Shown here: positions 1 through 9,025 of the stretch, piece by piece | Layout of the letters: the number at the start of each line of letters is the position of its first letter | Position numbering within the stretch: position 1 is the first letter of the stretch | NCBI RefSeq assembly: GCF_014202905.1 | Contig: NZ_JACHHY010000005.1 | Span: 1 to 64,000 of the forward strand | Length of the DNA stretch: 64,000 bases | Reading direction: 5' to 3' | From: Chitinivorax tropicus | Lineage (GTDB): Bacteria > Pseudomonadota > Gammaproteobacteria > Burkholderiales > SCOH01 | Position numbers and translations under genes: made by a program | The notes under the pieces: generated by a model | What the model was told of the DNA's origin: nothing | The model's input: only the letters and a program-made list of their open reading frames with translations | The model's database searches: none

Positions 1-2
1 GA

Positions 3-179
3 GCCAGCCCTATGTTTAGGCCTGACCGTGACGTCATGGCGATCACCATGCAGGGGGCTTGGCTTGAGAAGTCGGGAAGAGGAAAGTGCGATATGGGGGG
101 ATGGTGCATCCCCAAACGACAGTATGTCGTCCAGGGGCCGGCAGAAGAGGAGGCCTATGGAATTCGGACAGTCCGTTAA
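3..179 (+). other. Unidentified open frame running in from the window edge
   Basis: An open frame of 58 codons enters from the left edge and stops at TAA 177-179, inside the TTAA that flanks the insertion sequence. I do not recognise the peptide; it has no obvious domain and may be a remnant or chance. Both the original and the IS-interrupted sequence would end at this stop, so the IS does not truncate it. Confidence 0.15.
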
Positions 180-1112
180 GGATTTATCCGTAAATTAAAT
201 ATACAATACAACCCTGAGCCGACCGTAACTCGGCACAGGATTCTCAAGATGACCAAAACTCGTGCCCATCCGTGGGAAGTGACCGATGAATTCTGGAAAC
301 GTGTGGAGCCCCTGATTCCGCAACCCTCACGCGATCCAGCCAGGTAGTACCTGCGCTGTGCTGGTGCAGGACGCCCGCCCAAATTGCCTCGTCTGGTCTT
401 TGAGGCCATCGTGTATGTGCTTAGAACCGGTTGCCCATGGAAGGCTTTACCCAAGGAGCGCTTTGGCAGAGCCAGTGCGGTGCATCAGAAGTTCATGCAG
501 CGGTCCAAGGCCGGATTCTTCGAGGCGCTATGGAAAGTGGGCGTTGCCGAATACGACAACTTTGAAGGCATCGCTTGGCGTTGGCAAAGCATGGATGGGG
601 CGATGTTCAAGGCACCCTTGGCGCAAGAGGCTGTCGGCCCCAACCCGACGGATCGGGGAAAAAACGTAAGCCAGCGTCATCTGCTGGTGGACGGACCTGG
701 TATCCCGCTATCACTCGTCGTGACCACAGCCAATGTGAACGACGTGACACAGATTGATGTTGTACTCGATGCTGCGGTGATCAAGTACCCAAGCAGCGTC
801 GCTCCAAACCTCTGTGTCCGGATGCGGGCTATCGCGGCAAAGGTGCCATGGCTGTGATCCTGGCACATGGCTACATCGCGCATGTGGTCAGTCGGCAGAG
901 AAAAGCGGCAGAGAAAAGACGTGATCCGCAGAAGAAAGTCCGGCGCTGGATGGCCGAGGCTTGCCATGGCGGGTTTAACCGGTTCCGCAAGCACTTGGTA
1001 CGCTACGAAAAGCGGGAGCATACCTGCTTGGCACTCAACCACCTTGCTGCAGCCATCATTGCCTTGCGCAAGATCGATTTACCCGTCCATATTATTTATG
1101 GATAAATCTTAA
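176..1112 (+). mobile_element. Decayed IS5-family insertion sequence
   Basis: The element is about 930 bp with a single transposase gene. Near-matching terminal inverted repeats are visible: left GGATTTATCCGTAAAT (180-195) and, read from the other strand, right GATTTATCCATAAAT (1094-1108). Both ends are flanked by TTAA (176-179 and 1109-1112), which fits a 4-bp target duplication. The transposase resembles the IS5 family, ISL2/IS427-like groups. It carries an in-frame stop and a frameshift, so the copy should not move by itself. Family assignment is from remembered transposase motifs. Confidence 0.75.
249..1105 (+). pseudogene. IS5-family transposase, broken by a stop and a frameshift
   Basis: The frame begins at ATG 249 with a typical IS5-family N-terminus (W-E-V-T-D-E-F-W-K-R-V-E-P-L-I-P). 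It meets TAG at 345-347, then continues in the same frame through the conserved segment G-R-P-P-K-L-P-R-L-V-F-E-A-I-V-Y-V-L-R-T-G-C-P-W to about 820. The match then moves to another frame (C-P-D-A-G-Y-R-G-K-G-A, then the C-terminal part from about 820 to TAA 1103-1105), so an indel lies near 815-825. The stop could be a CAG or AAG codon mutated to TAG. IS5 elements sometimes use programmed -1 frameshifting, but with the separate nonsense codon, decay is the simpler reading. Confidence 0.75.
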
Positions 1113-1365
1113 GCAATCGCGTCGTGACTGCCCAGGGTGTCATGGGAGCCATTGCTGCTGTGCCAGCACGTGTCGCGATCCAGCCAGATTATCAACGACC
1201 CGCGTGCTTTGGGCGCTACGTCGTAGGCATACTAGTTCGTGATCTTGTCCTTTGGCGGGATGGACTTGCTTTTGCCATCATTACTACCTCGCTGGTTCGG
1301 ACCGTGATAGGGCAGCAAAGTCATTGCCTAGCATTGCCCGGCAAAGAGAGGGCGCAATTGGGCTT
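1113..1365. other. Intergenic stretch right of the IS, no gene seen
   Basis: About 250 bp lie between the right end of the IS and the end of the convergent response-regulator gene. One frame is open on the plus strand but continues antisense into the regulator gene and shows no recognisable protein. I see no RNA gene or clear terminator. Confidence 0.4.
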
Positions 1366-2124
1366 TTATAAGTGTCGATACTCGCGCACGATGGCTTGCT
1401 GGCGGCGACTGATGGGGAGGCGTTCGGGGACGCCGTTCAGGATGGCAACCCAGTGCCCTTCGCCTTCTTGGGTTGTGGCTCGTTCAAAGCCGGCGATATA
1501 GGCTCGTGCGACTAGGCAGTTGCGGTGGATGCGGACGAATGCATCGGGGAATTCTTGTTCGAGATGGGTGAGCGATTCTTCCAATAGGTATTCTCGCGCC
1601 AATGTGCGGACAGTGACATATTTCAGCTCTGCTTTGAGATACAGCACGTCTTTGATTGGTACCAGCACCACCTTGCCTCGTTCAGAGACGCTGAGGAACT
1701 GGCGGCTTTTTTGATCGAGATTTTTGACTGAAGGGGGAGGGGCATGGAATTTATTGGCTTTTTCCAATGCGGCCTGTAGGCGTTCGAGTCGGATTGGTTT
1801 CAACAAATAGTCGATGGCATTGACTTCAAATGCTTGTAGCGCGAATTGATCATAGGCGGTGGTGAAGATGATGGCGGGCGGCTTGGGCAGTTTTGCCATG
1901 TGCTGGGCCAGCTCGATGCCTGACATGCCTGGCATTTTGATATCCAGCAGGGCTACGTCAGCCTCATTTTCATTCAGCCAAGTCAGTGCCTGTTGGCCAG
2001 AGGCGGCCTCTCCGGCGATGGATAGGCCCAATGCGCCGGGGCAGTCGTCGATCAGGTCTTTGAGGCGCTGTCGAGCGGGCATTTCGTCATCGACGATCAA
2101 AATTCGAATAGCATTTGCAGCCAT
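1366..2124 (-). CDS. algR: LytTR-family response regulator, AlgR-like
   Basis: The 252-residue protein has a receiver domain at about 6-120 with the acidic pair D12-D13, phospho-acceptor D61 in L-L-D-I-K-M-P-G and the conserved lysine K109. A LytTR DNA-binding domain follows at about 145-248. It should be phosphorylated by the kinase encoded just upstream (2-nt gap) and act as a cytoplasmic transcription regulator. AlgZ/AlgR beside argH is the arrangement known in Pseudomonas, where the pair controls type IV pili and exopolysaccharide. What it controls here cannot be read from the window. Domain assignment is firm; the name rests on synteny. Confidence 0.85.
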   Translation of the reverse strand: MAANAIRILIVDDEMPARQRLKDLIDDCPGALGLSIAGEAASGQQALTWLNENEADVALLDIKMPGMSGIELAQHMAKLPKPPAIIFTTAYDQFALQAFEVNAIDYLLKPIRLERLQAALEKANKFHAPPPSVKNLDQKSRQFLSVSERGKVVLVPIKDVLYLKAELKYVTVRTLAREYLLEESLTHLEQEFPDAFVRIHRNCLVARAYIAGFERATTQEGEGHWVAILNGVPERLPISRRQQAIVREYRHL

Positions 2125-2126
2125 GA

Positions 2127-3134
2127 TTATTCTCGATAGGGCAGCACGATATGTACTTGATAATAGTTGCTGCCAACGGTCGTGGTAAGGGATGCTTCTG
2201 CGTCGAAGAACAGCGCAAGTCGTTCTCGGATGTTGCCCATGGCCATCTTGTTGCCGGCGTGATGTTTGCCGTCATCGGGCGAGAACGGGTTGCGGATGTC
2301 CAGATGGACTTCGTTACGCGAGCGGTAAGCATTGATGCTGATGATGCCCGGCGTTTCGCAGGGCTCGATTCCATGATAAACGGCATTTTCAAGCAAGGGC
2401 TGTATGACCAACGGTGGAATTTTAGCTTGTAACGGCGCCTTTTCAATATGCCATTCGAGTTGCAATCGTTCGCCTAGACGCAACTGCTCAATGGCCAGAT
2501 AGTTGGATGCCAGCTCTAATTCACGCTTCAATGAAGACAGCTGGTTGTTGTCTGCCATGACTACGCGGAACAGATCTGCCAAGTCTTCCAGTGCGCGCTC
2601 TGCGACACGGGGTTTGCTGCGGATCATGCTCAGCACTGCATTTAGGCTGTTGAACAGGAAGTGGGGTCGGATACGTGCCTGCAGGGCTTGGAGGCGTGCT
2701 TCTGCAAGGGCAGGAGACAGTGCGCGATTCCTTAAATAGAAGTAATTCAGCAGTACACCGCTGCTGGTGGCACCGTACAGTAGGGCACGGATGATGCGCT
2801 CGCTCACCTTGATGGTAGGGTCGCCAAATACCCATGCGCCAATGGCACAGATCAGGGCGGTGCTGCCGAGTACGATCAATACGCCATTGCTGTAGCTTTG
2901 TCGGTGCAAGGGTTCGTTGATCGCGGCCAGGCATAGCATCGCGGCCAGCATGGTTGGCTGGGCAACCGTTGAGAATGCAGTGAAGGTGTTGGCCAGATCG
3001 CGAAGGGCATCGCTGCAGGTCAGGGCTGCCATCAAGATGGCAAGGTTGATGGCCAGCAGTATCCGTACTTGGGTGCCCAGGTTGCGGAAGTCTGGCAGGG
3101 CGTCGGGGACGCGGTTTTGGCTTATAATCGTCAT
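2127..3134 (-). CDS. algZ: LytS/AlgZ-type membrane sensor histidine kinase
   Basis: From ATG at 3134 the protein has 335 residues. Several hydrophobic segments fill about residues 20-135, followed by a His_kinase domain with the motif R-I-R-P-H-F-L-F-N-S-L-N (His158) and a C-terminal ATPase region with P-P-L-V-I-Q-P-L-L-E-N-A. This is the family that partners LytTR regulators, and the regulator gene follows after 2 nt. The start is uncertain: a GGAGG lies only one base before this ATG, and a longer frame reaches 3242, but that would overlap argH on the opposite strand. The divergent argH begins at 3165, leaving about 30 bp for promoters in both directions. Confidence 0.85.
   Translation of the reverse strand: MTIISQNRVPDALPDFRNLGTQVRILLAINLAILMAALTCSDALRDLANTFTAFSTVAQPTMLAAMLCLAAINEPLHRQSYSNGVLIVLGSTALICAIGAWVFGDPTIKVSERIIRALLYGATSSGVLLNYFYLRNRALSPALAEARLQALQARIRPHFLFNSLNAVLSMIRSKPRVAERALEDLADLFRVVMADNNQLSSLKRELELASNYLAIEQLRLGERLQLEWHIEKAPLQAKIPPLVIQPLLENAVYHGIEPCETPGIISINAYRSRNEVHLDIRNPFSPDDGKHHAGNKMAMGNIRERLALFFDAEASLTTTVGSNYYQVHIVLPYRE
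3123..3128 (+). promoter_or_regulatory. Candidate -10 box for argH
   Basis: A perfect TATAAT lies 36 bp upstream of the argH start, inside the first codons of the divergent kinase gene. The -35 region is poor (no TTGACA-like hexamer at 16-18 bp spacing), so the call rests on the -10 alone. Confidence 0.4.
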
Positions 3135-3164
3135 CCCTCCATTTTTGTACAAGGCGAATGACAT

Positions 3165-4568
3165 ATGCAAGCCAGTAACCTGGATAACCGCGATAAAGCG
3201 TGGTCTGGCCGATTCTCCGAGCCGATGTCCGATCTGCTGCAACGCTATAATGCGTCGGTGGATTTTGATAAACGCATGGCGGAATTCGACATCCAGGGCT
3301 CATTGGCGCATGCGCGGATGTTGACCCGTGCCGGTGTGCTGTCAGAGGCGGATCTGAGTGCCATCGAACAGGGTATGTCGGAAATCCTGGCGGATATCCG
3401 CGCGGGCCGGTTCGAGTGGACGATTCAGCTTGAAGACGTGCACATGAACATTGAAAAGCGGCTGACGGATAAGATAGGGGATGCTGGGAAACGCTTGCAT
3501 ACCGGGCGCTCGCGCAATGATCAGGTGGCAACCGACATTCGCCTGTACGTGCGTGCTGCCATCGATGAAATCAGCGCCTTGTTGGTCGAGGTGCAAAAAT
3601 CGTTGTTGGATCTGGCGGAGCAACATGTTGATACGGTCATGCCTGGCTTTACTCATCTGCAGGTTGCGCAGCCGGTCACCTTTGGCCACCACCTGATGGC
3701 GTATTTCGAGATGTTTGGGCGTGATATCGAGCGCTTTGTCGATGCTCGCAAGCGTACCAACCGCATGCCACTGGGCAGTGCCGCCTTGGCGGGCACCAGT
3801 TACCCGATCCAGCGTGAGTACACCGCAGAGCTGCTGGGCTTTGAGCAGGTCTGTCGCAACTCGCTCGATGCGGTATCAGATCGTGATTTCGCCATCGAAT
3901 TCACCAGTGCGGCCTCGATTGCCATGATGCACATGTCACGTTTGTCCGAAGAGCTGATTTTGTGGATGAACCCGCGTTTCGGTTTCATTGATATCGCGGA
4001 TCGTTTCTGCACGGGCAGCTCGATCATGCCGCAAAAGAAAAACCCAGATGTGGCTGAGCTGGCGCGTGGCAAATCTGCACGTGTGTTTGGTCATCTGATG
4101 GGGCTGCTGACGCTGATGAAAGGCCAGCCGCTCACGTATAACAAAGACAACCAGGAGGACAAGGAACCGTTGTTCGATACGGTGGATACCTTGACCGTCA
4201 CCCTGACCATCTACGCGGACATGCTACGGGGCATCACCGTCAATAAGGAAGCAATGCGGGCTGCGGCCTTGCAAGGCTATGCCACTGCTACCGATCTGGC
4301 TGACTATCTGGTCAAGCGAGGCTTGCCTTTCCGCGATGCACACGAGGCGGTGGCCCTGGCGGTGCGTCATGCCGAGCAGCAGCGTTGTGATCTGGCTGAG
4401 CTGAGTCTGGACACCCTAAGGCAATTTTCAACCTTGATCGAAGCGGATGTATTTGAGGTGTTGACCCTGGAGGGTTCGCTCAATGCCCGTAATCATATCG
4501 GCGGCACCGCACCCGCTCAGGTGCGCGCAGCCATTGCCGCTGCCAGGCAAGCGCTCGGAGGGGATTGA
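3165..4568 (+). CDS. argH: Argininosuccinate lyase
   Basis: ArgH cleaves argininosuccinate to arginine and fumarate, the last step of arginine synthesis, in the cytoplasm. The 467-residue protein has the usual length and the fumarase/aspartase superfamily signature [11 protein letters not shown] (around residue 284), which holds the catalytic serine. The substrate-binding segment [12 protein letters not shown] is also present (near 111). The start ATG 3165 has AAGG about 10 nt upstream. The gene is divergent from algZ and followed after 1 nt by a glutaredoxin-like gene, suggesting co-transcription. Confidence 0.98.
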   Translation: MQASNLDNRDKAWSGRFSEPMSDLLQRYNASVDFDKRMAEFDIQGSLAHARMLTRAGVLSEADLSAIEQGMSEILADIRAGRFEWTIQLEDVHMNIEKRLTDKIGDAGKRLHTGRSRNDQVATDIRLYVRAAIDEISALLVEVQKSLLDLAEQHVDTVMPGFTHLQVAQPVTFGHHLMAYFEMFGRDIERFVDARKRTNRMPLGSAALAGTSYPIQREYTAELLGFEQVCRNSLDAVSDRDFAIEFTSAASIAMMHMSRLSEELILWMNPRFGFIDIADRFCTGSSIMPQKKNPDVAELARGKSARVFGHLMGLLTLMKGQPLTYNKDNQEDKEPLFDTVDTLTVTLTIYADMLRGITVNKEAMRAAALQGYATATDLADYLVKRGLPFRDAHEAVALAVRHAEQQRCDLAELSLDTLRQFSTLIEADVFEVLTLEGSLNARNHIGGTAPAQVRAAIAAARQALGGD

Positions 4569-4569
4569 G

Positions 4570-4908
4570 ATGTGGCGGAGCGTCGCGCCGATCCTGATCA
4601 TCTGTGCGTTGGGTGGGCTGTGGCATGGGTGGAAGCAACCATCCAAGCTGGAGATCAAGCCAGATGAGCTAGGGCGTGTACAGCTCTATGCAACGACCTG
4701 GTGTGGTTACTGTCAGGCTGCACGCCAATACTTCCAGGCCAAGGGCATCCAATATGTCGAATACGATGTCGAAAAAGACGCTGAGGCCAATCGGCGTGCT
4801 GTTGGCTATGCAGGCCCTGGCGTGCCGGTCATTGTGGTGGGGCAGGACGTGATGCATGGTTTTTCAGTTGAAGAATTTGAAGAGCGCTTTGCCTCACGGG
4901 CTCAGTGA
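4570..4908 (+). CDS. Membrane-anchored glutaredoxin-like protein
   Basis: The 112-residue protein has one N-terminal hydrophobic segment (about 4-18), which should anchor it facing the periplasm or act as a signal. A glutaredoxin/thioredoxin fold follows with the redox motif T-W-C-G-Y-C (Cys45, Cys48) and the cis-proline region G-V-P-V-I. It probably reduces or oxidises disulfides or glutathionylated partners; the substrate is unknown. The start ATG 4570 has GGAGG inside the end of argH, and only one base separates the two genes, so translation may be coupled. Cytoplasmic GrxC-type proteins lack the anchor. Confidence 0.8.
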   Translation: MWRSVAPILIICALGGLWHGWKQPSKLEIKPDELGRVQLYATTWCGYCQAARQYFQAKGIQYVEYDVEKDAEANRRAVGYAGPGVPVIVVGQDVMHGFSVEEFEERFASRAQ

Positions 4909-5035
4909 CAGCGTTGCTGCTGGCATTCGCCCCTCGGCCATCAAAATTCAGCTCAGTCATTTTCCATCGGTGCAGCAGGGGCTGCTCAGCGCGGCTCCTG
5001 CCATGTCATGCGTTTCATCGATGTGGTAGCGAAAT

Positions 5036-5506
5036 ATGCAAATCCATTGGCAGTGTCTGGCATTTCATCAGCTGAATGTCCATCAATTGTATCTGGTGAT
5101 GTCTTTGAGACAGCAGGTGTTTGCGGTCGAGCAATCCTGTGTCTATCAGGATGCTGATGGCGCGGATCAAGCAGCATGCCATCTCATGGGGTGGTCTGTT
5201 GATGGCAGGCTGCTGGCTTACGCCAGATTGCTCCCGCCAGGTGTCAAGTTCGCAGATGCTTCGTTTGGCCGGGTGGTCACCAGCCCGGATGTACGTCGCC
5301 AACGTATTGGCTGGCAATTGCTGGATCAGGTCATGCAGGCCATGGATCGGCTGTTCCCTGGGCAGCCGATCACCATCGGTGCGCAAAGCCATCTGCAATC
5401 ATTCTATGGCAGCAAAGGGTTTGTAGCGATTGGGCCAGAATACCTGGAGGATGGGCTGCCGCACATCGACATGAGATGCCCAGGTTCCGTCGGCGCGATT
5501 GCATAG
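5036..5506 (+). CDS. ElaA-like GNAT N-acetyltransferase
   Basis: The 156-residue protein matches the ElaA branch of GNAT acetyltransferases, which use acetyl-CoA to acetylate small amines or proteins. Conserved points are the N-terminal L-R-Q-Q-V-F-A-V-E-Q motif (about 24-33) and the acetyl-CoA loop V-R-R-Q-R-I-G-W-Q-L-L (about 86-96). The C-terminal segment F-Y-G-S-K-G-F follows. The substrate is unknown. It stands alone, 127 bp after the glutaredoxin gene. Confidence 0.85.
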   Translation: MQIHWQCLAFHQLNVHQLYLVMSLRQQVFAVEQSCVYQDADGADQAACHLMGWSVDGRLLAYARLLPPGVKFADASFGRVVTSPDVRRQRIGWQLLDQVMQAMDRLFPGQPITIGAQSHLQSFYGSKGFVAIGPEYLEDGLPHIDMRCPGSVGAIA

Positions 5507-5703
5507 TCCACGCTGAATCGGGTCATCAGAACCTGGTGGCCACCGCTGGGTGATGCAATCAGGCTGTGTTGGGCATCACCGCAAGGATAGGGCTCAGAAC
5601 GAGCCGGGCGGGCGAACGACGGTGGATGGCACGTCTGCCAACCAAGCCAGCTGTCGTGCTGCCTTGAAAGGGTGAAGTCATAACCCGTCCATACCCGCTT
5701 GGT

Positions 5704-6270
5704 TCAACGCAGGCTGGAGATATCATCTGCCGACATGGCCAGCATCGGGTTGCCGTTGTGGGCGGTTCGATTGATCGGTCGGAACCCCAACGAGCGGAAA
5801 AAAGCACGAGAGGTTGCGTTGTCAGGGTGGTGGGTGACGACCATCCATTGGCAATCCGGCAAGGCTGCCAGCCCTTTCAAAATGGCGGTGGCCGCGATCC
5901 GGCCCAGGCCTTGACGATGATAACGTGCATCGATGACCAGCTGCTTCAGCTCATATTCACCCGGCACGCGCTGTGTCTGGGCGGGGTCATTGTAACTGGG
6001 GCCGAAGGCAATCATGCCAACCGCACCGTCGGCAATGTCAGCGTGAATCAGCCTGAATTGTATGCCAGGGCGATCCAGCGATTGCTGATGCCAATACCAG
6101 CAAGGCTGCACCCAGGTTTTTTCCAGCGCGCCCGGGTCGATCTGTTCCAGATCACTACGATTCAGGAGTGTGACGGGTCTGAGTTCTAAATTCATGGTTG
6201 TTGGGGTTTCCAATTGCAGGGCAAGAAGAAGCGGGGCAATCGCTGTCATGGCGGCAACGGAACTGGCCAT
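5704..6270 (-). CDS. GNAT-family N-acetyltransferase
   Basis: A GNAT fold is clear: the acetyl-CoA loop R-Y-H-R-Q-G-L-G-R-I-A-A-T-A-I-L and the C-terminal N-A-T-S-R-A-F-F-R-S-L-G-F segment are present. The substrate is unknown. The start is uncertain. ATG 6270 has a strong GGGGAGG eight bases upstream and gives 188 residues, adding a hydrophobic N-terminal stretch of about 25 residues. ATG 6195, where the conserved domain begins (M-N-L-E-L-R-P-V-T-L), gives 163 residues but has only a poorly placed ribosome-binding site. I prefer 6270 on the ribosome-binding site and state the alternative. Confidence 0.75.
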   Translation of the reverse strand: MASSVAAMTAIAPLLLALQLETPTTMNLELRPVTLLNRSDLEQIDPGALEKTWVQPCWYWHQQSLDRPGIQFRLIHADIADGAVGMIAFGPSYNDPAQTQRVPGEYELKQLVIDARYHRQGLGRIAATAILKGLAALPDCQWMVVTHHPDNATSRAFFRSLGFRPINRTAHNGNPMLAMSADDISSLR

Positions 6271-6708
6271 GAGCTGCCTCCCCACCAAGTGCAAACGCAA
6301 TCCATCGATCATGTGTCAAAAGCGGACTTGGCGGATGGTTTATGCCAAGGCCTGCCTTATTCTGCGGTGCGCTATGTGGGGTCGAATCCTAGTGCAGCAA
6401 TAATATATTAGCCAACTACTTTCGATGCTTCTTATATTTTAATGATGAAATGTATGGAAGCGTCGTGAAATCGGTGGATATGAAGAATATTGCTTCTCTT
6501 TGAAATCATTAATGTTTGTGAGGTGAGAGGCAATACATGCACATCGGTAAATGTAGATGTAAGCGGTTGAGACTTGGTGCCGATGGGCCAAGAGGCGTAG
6601 ATAAAAAGTAGGGGCAGCGGCTGTGCCAAGCCCTGCTGCATGGCAGCCAGCCGGGCTTGGTCGAGGGGTATCGGCAGGAGCGCCCAAGGCGGGCGCACTG
6701 GGCAAGCG
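6271..6708. other. Intergenic region, AT-rich in the middle
   Basis: About 440 bp between the GNAT gene and the end of lysA. The part from about 6395 to 6560 is clearly richer in A and T than its neighbours. Open frames on either strand are short and unlike known proteins. A small inverted repeat (GCGCCC/GGGCGC near 6679-6695) could be the end of the lysA transcript, but it lacks a T-run. Confidence 0.4.
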
Positions 6709-7944
6709 TTACAGGCTTTCCAGCTGCAGCAGTTCCTCGATGGTTTGCCGCCGACGGATCAAGTGTCCTTGTCCGTTTTCAACCAACACCTCTGGAATCA
6801 ACGGGCGGCTGTTGTAGTTGGACGACATGGACGCCCCATAGGCACCGGTATCGTGGAAAAGCAACAGGTCACCCACCTGTGTCGTGGGCAGATCACGTGA
6901 CACGACTGTGCCGCCATCCTGCTGGGTGAACACGTCGCCGGATTCACACAGCGGGCCTGCCACGACAGTCGGGACTGGCGGCGCCTCGCCAGACTGGGCG
7001 CGATCGGAAATGACGGAGATGCCGTGATAGCTGCCATACATGGAAGGCCGCATCAGATCATTGAACCCCGCATCCACTAGCACAAAGTGCCTGGAACCCA
7101 TCTGCTTGACCGCCCGAACCTCTGTCAGCAGCGCACCGGCCTCGGCCACCAGATAGCGTCCTGGCTCGATTTCCAGGCGGATCGGGTGCCCCAGCTTGGC
7201 TGCAATCCGCTGCCGGGCTGCGTCCCACAGGCCGAAATAGTGCTGGGTGTCAACGCGGGGCTCGTGCCCGACATAAGGAATCGATAACCCGCCACCTGCG
7301 GAAATGGCCTCGATGTCATGCTGCATCCCGCAGGCCAGCTCAACCATGGCATCGCACACCTTTTCGAGGTGTTGATAATCCACCCCCGAGCCAATATGCA
7401 TGTGCAAGCCGACCAGGTGTAGCTGATGTTGTCGGATGGCTGCCAGCGCTTGCGGCAGTTGCGTGTGCCAGATGCCATGCTTGCTGTTCTCGCCACCAGT
7501 GTTGGTCTTGTTGCTGTGGCCGTGCCCAAACCCTGGGTTGATTCTCAGCCAGACGCGGTGGCCGGGGCTACGTTGCCCCAGCTGGTGCAGCATGTCGATC
7601 GAGCCCGCATTCACCTCGATTCGTTGCGCCACGACCTGCTCCAGCGTGGGGCGATCCAGCAGATCAGCCGTGAAGACGATGCCTGCAGGATCTCCCGCAG
7701 GGCTGAATCCCGCCTTGAAGGCCCTTTCCAGCTCGCCTGCCGAGACGGAATCCACCACCACGCCAGCTTCTCGCATCAGGCGGAGGATGTGGGTGTTCGA
7801 ACAAGCCTTCTGCGCAAAGCGAATCACGTCAAACGCGCGTAGTGCCTGGATTCGCTCGCGGATCACCGAGGCATCATACAGCCAGAGCGGCGTGCCGAAC
7901 TCCTCGGCCAATTGGTGCAGCAAGGGGGAGGGGAAGGTGGGCAT
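6709..7944 (-). CDS. lysA: Diaminopimelate decarboxylase
   Basis: LysA decarboxylates meso-diaminopimelate to lysine using pyridoxal phosphate, in the cytoplasm. The 411-residue protein has the PLP lysine motif F-A-Q-K-A-C-S-N (Lys46), the H-M-H-I-G-S-G segment, the glycine-rich G-G-G-L-S-I-P phosphate loop, E-P-G-R-Y and the C-E-S-G-D active-site cysteine motif. This is the alanine-racemase-fold decarboxylase family. It is transcribed away from the LysR-type gene at 8099, the same divergent layout as E. coli lysA-lysR, suggesting lysine-responsive activation. No lysine riboswitch is seen in the 154-bp gap. Confidence 0.95.
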   Translation of the reverse strand: MPTFPSPLLHQLAEEFGTPLWLYDASVIRERIQALRAFDVIRFAQKACSNTHILRLMREAGVVVDSVSAGELERAFKAGFSPAGDPAGIVFTADLLDRPTLEQVVAQRIEVNAGSIDMLHQLGQRSPGHRVWLRINPGFGHGHSNKTNTGGENSKHGIWHTQLPQALAAIRQHQLHLVGLHMHIGSGVDYQHLEKVCDAMVELACGMQHDIEAISAGGGLSIPYVGHEPRVDTQHYFGLWDAARQRIAAKLGHPIRLEIEPGRYLVAEAGALLTEVRAVKQMGSRHFVLVDAGFNDLMRPSMYGSYHGISVISDRAQSGEAPPVPTVVAGPLCESGDVFTQQDGGTVVSRDLPTTQVGDLLLFHDTGAYGASMSSNYNSRPLIPEVLVENGQGHLIRRRQTIEELLQLESL

Positions 7945-8098
7945 GGTCGGTCAGCTCCTCGACATCGGATTGGATTCGTTGGCGGCATGCGCCGCAAAGA
8001 TACCGATATCTTTACTTGATTTGATCATTCAATAAAATAATAAAATATCGCCTATCCATTCATTTTTGATATGCATTGGCGATCATGACAAGGGCCAT

Positions 8099-9025
8099 AT
8101 GAAGATCTCTTTCCGTCATATCGAGGTGTTTCGCGCCGTGATGACCGCAGGCAGCGTAACCGGTGCCGCCACGCTGCTGAGCACCTCTCAGCCCACCATC
8201 AGCCGGGAGCTGGCGCGGCTGGAGCAATTGTTGCAGCTCCAATTGTTCGAGCGTGTAAAAGGCCGGCTGATCCCCACCACCCAGGCACTCTCGCTATTTG
8301 ATGAGGTGCAGCGCGCCTATGGGGGGCTGGAGCGGGTCGTGAGCAAGGCTCAGTCACTCCGTCATTTCGAGCAGGGCCAGCTATCCATCGCCGCCCTGCC
8401 GGTTTTTGCGCAGACCTTGCTGCCACTGGCATGCCGCGCCTTCAATGACCAGTTTCCACACGTCAGCCTGACCATCACCCCAGAGGAATCCCCCCTGCTT
8501 GAGGAAAGCCTGAGTGCCCAGCAGCACGACCTGGGCTTGTCGGAGCAGGCGACAACGCCACCAGGGACGGCACAGCACGGCATATTGACGGCGGACATGG
8601 TGTGTATTTTGCCCGAGGGGCATCGGCTTCTTGACCGGGCTTGTCTGGCGCCCAGCGATTTCCACAAGGAGCCATTCATCAGCCTGTCTGGCTTCGACGT
8701 GTATCGACAAAGGCTCGACAGCCTGTTCCTGGAGCATCAAGTCGAAAGGCGGATGTTGATTCAGACCACCAGCGCGGCATCGGTGTGTGCCATGGTTCGC
8801 GAAGGGCTGGGGGTGGCCATCGTCAACCCGCTGACAGCCTTTTGCGAGTTGGGGCAACGCATCCAGGTGCGACCATTTAGCCTGTCGGTGCCGTTTCAGG
8901 TCTGCAGCGTCCGCCCCCTGCATCGTCCGCCATCCGCGTTGGCAGACGCTTTTGCTGCGACCTTGTTGAAAACGGCGCGGCAGCTGCAACAACGCATCCA
9001 GCAGCAATTCAGCCCGGCTGGATAG
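8099..9025 (+). CDS. lysR: LysR-type regulator, probable activator of lysA
   Basis: The 308-residue protein begins with a winged HTH (about 4-62; R-H-I-E-V-F-R-A-V-M-T-A-G-S-V-T-G-A-A) and continues with a periplasmic-binding-like effector domain (about 90-295). Length and N-terminus fit E. coli LysR (311 residues), and the gene is divergent from lysA, as in E. coli. ATG 8099 is chosen because the HTH starts right after it and AAGGG lies just upstream; a longer frame starts at 8066. The intergenic DNA (7945-8098) is AT-rich and holds the palindrome GATATC near 8008, a possible LysR contact. The ligand is inferred from the family. Confidence 0.88.
   Translation: MKISFRHIEVFRAVMTAGSVTGAATLLSTSQPTISRELARLEQLLQLQLFERVKGRLIPTTQALSLFDEVQRAYGGLERVVSKAQSLRHFEQGQLSIAALPVFAQTLLPLACRAFNDQFPHVSLTITPEESPLLEESLSAQQHDLGLSEQATTPPGTAQHGILTADMVCILPEGHRLLDRACLAPSDFHKEPFISLSGFDVYRQRLDSLFLEHQVERRMLIQTTSAASVCAMVREGLGVAIVNPLTAFCELGQRIQVRPFSLSVPFQVCSVRPLHRPPSALADAFAATLLKTARQLQQRIQQQFSPAG

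Noticed and set aside
60-120. GTGCGA-like start of a group II intron
   Set aside because: Only a short match; no domain V hairpin or reverse transcriptase is seen nearby.
2521-3531. Long minus-strand open frame of 336 codons
   Set aside because: It runs antisense to argH and in another frame of the sensor kinase gene; the translation is proline/arginine-rich and unlike any family, a shadow of the real genes.
7945-8098. Lysine riboswitch before lysA
   Set aside because: The gap is too short and shows no conserved lysine-riboswitch core; the LysR-type neighbour explains control better.
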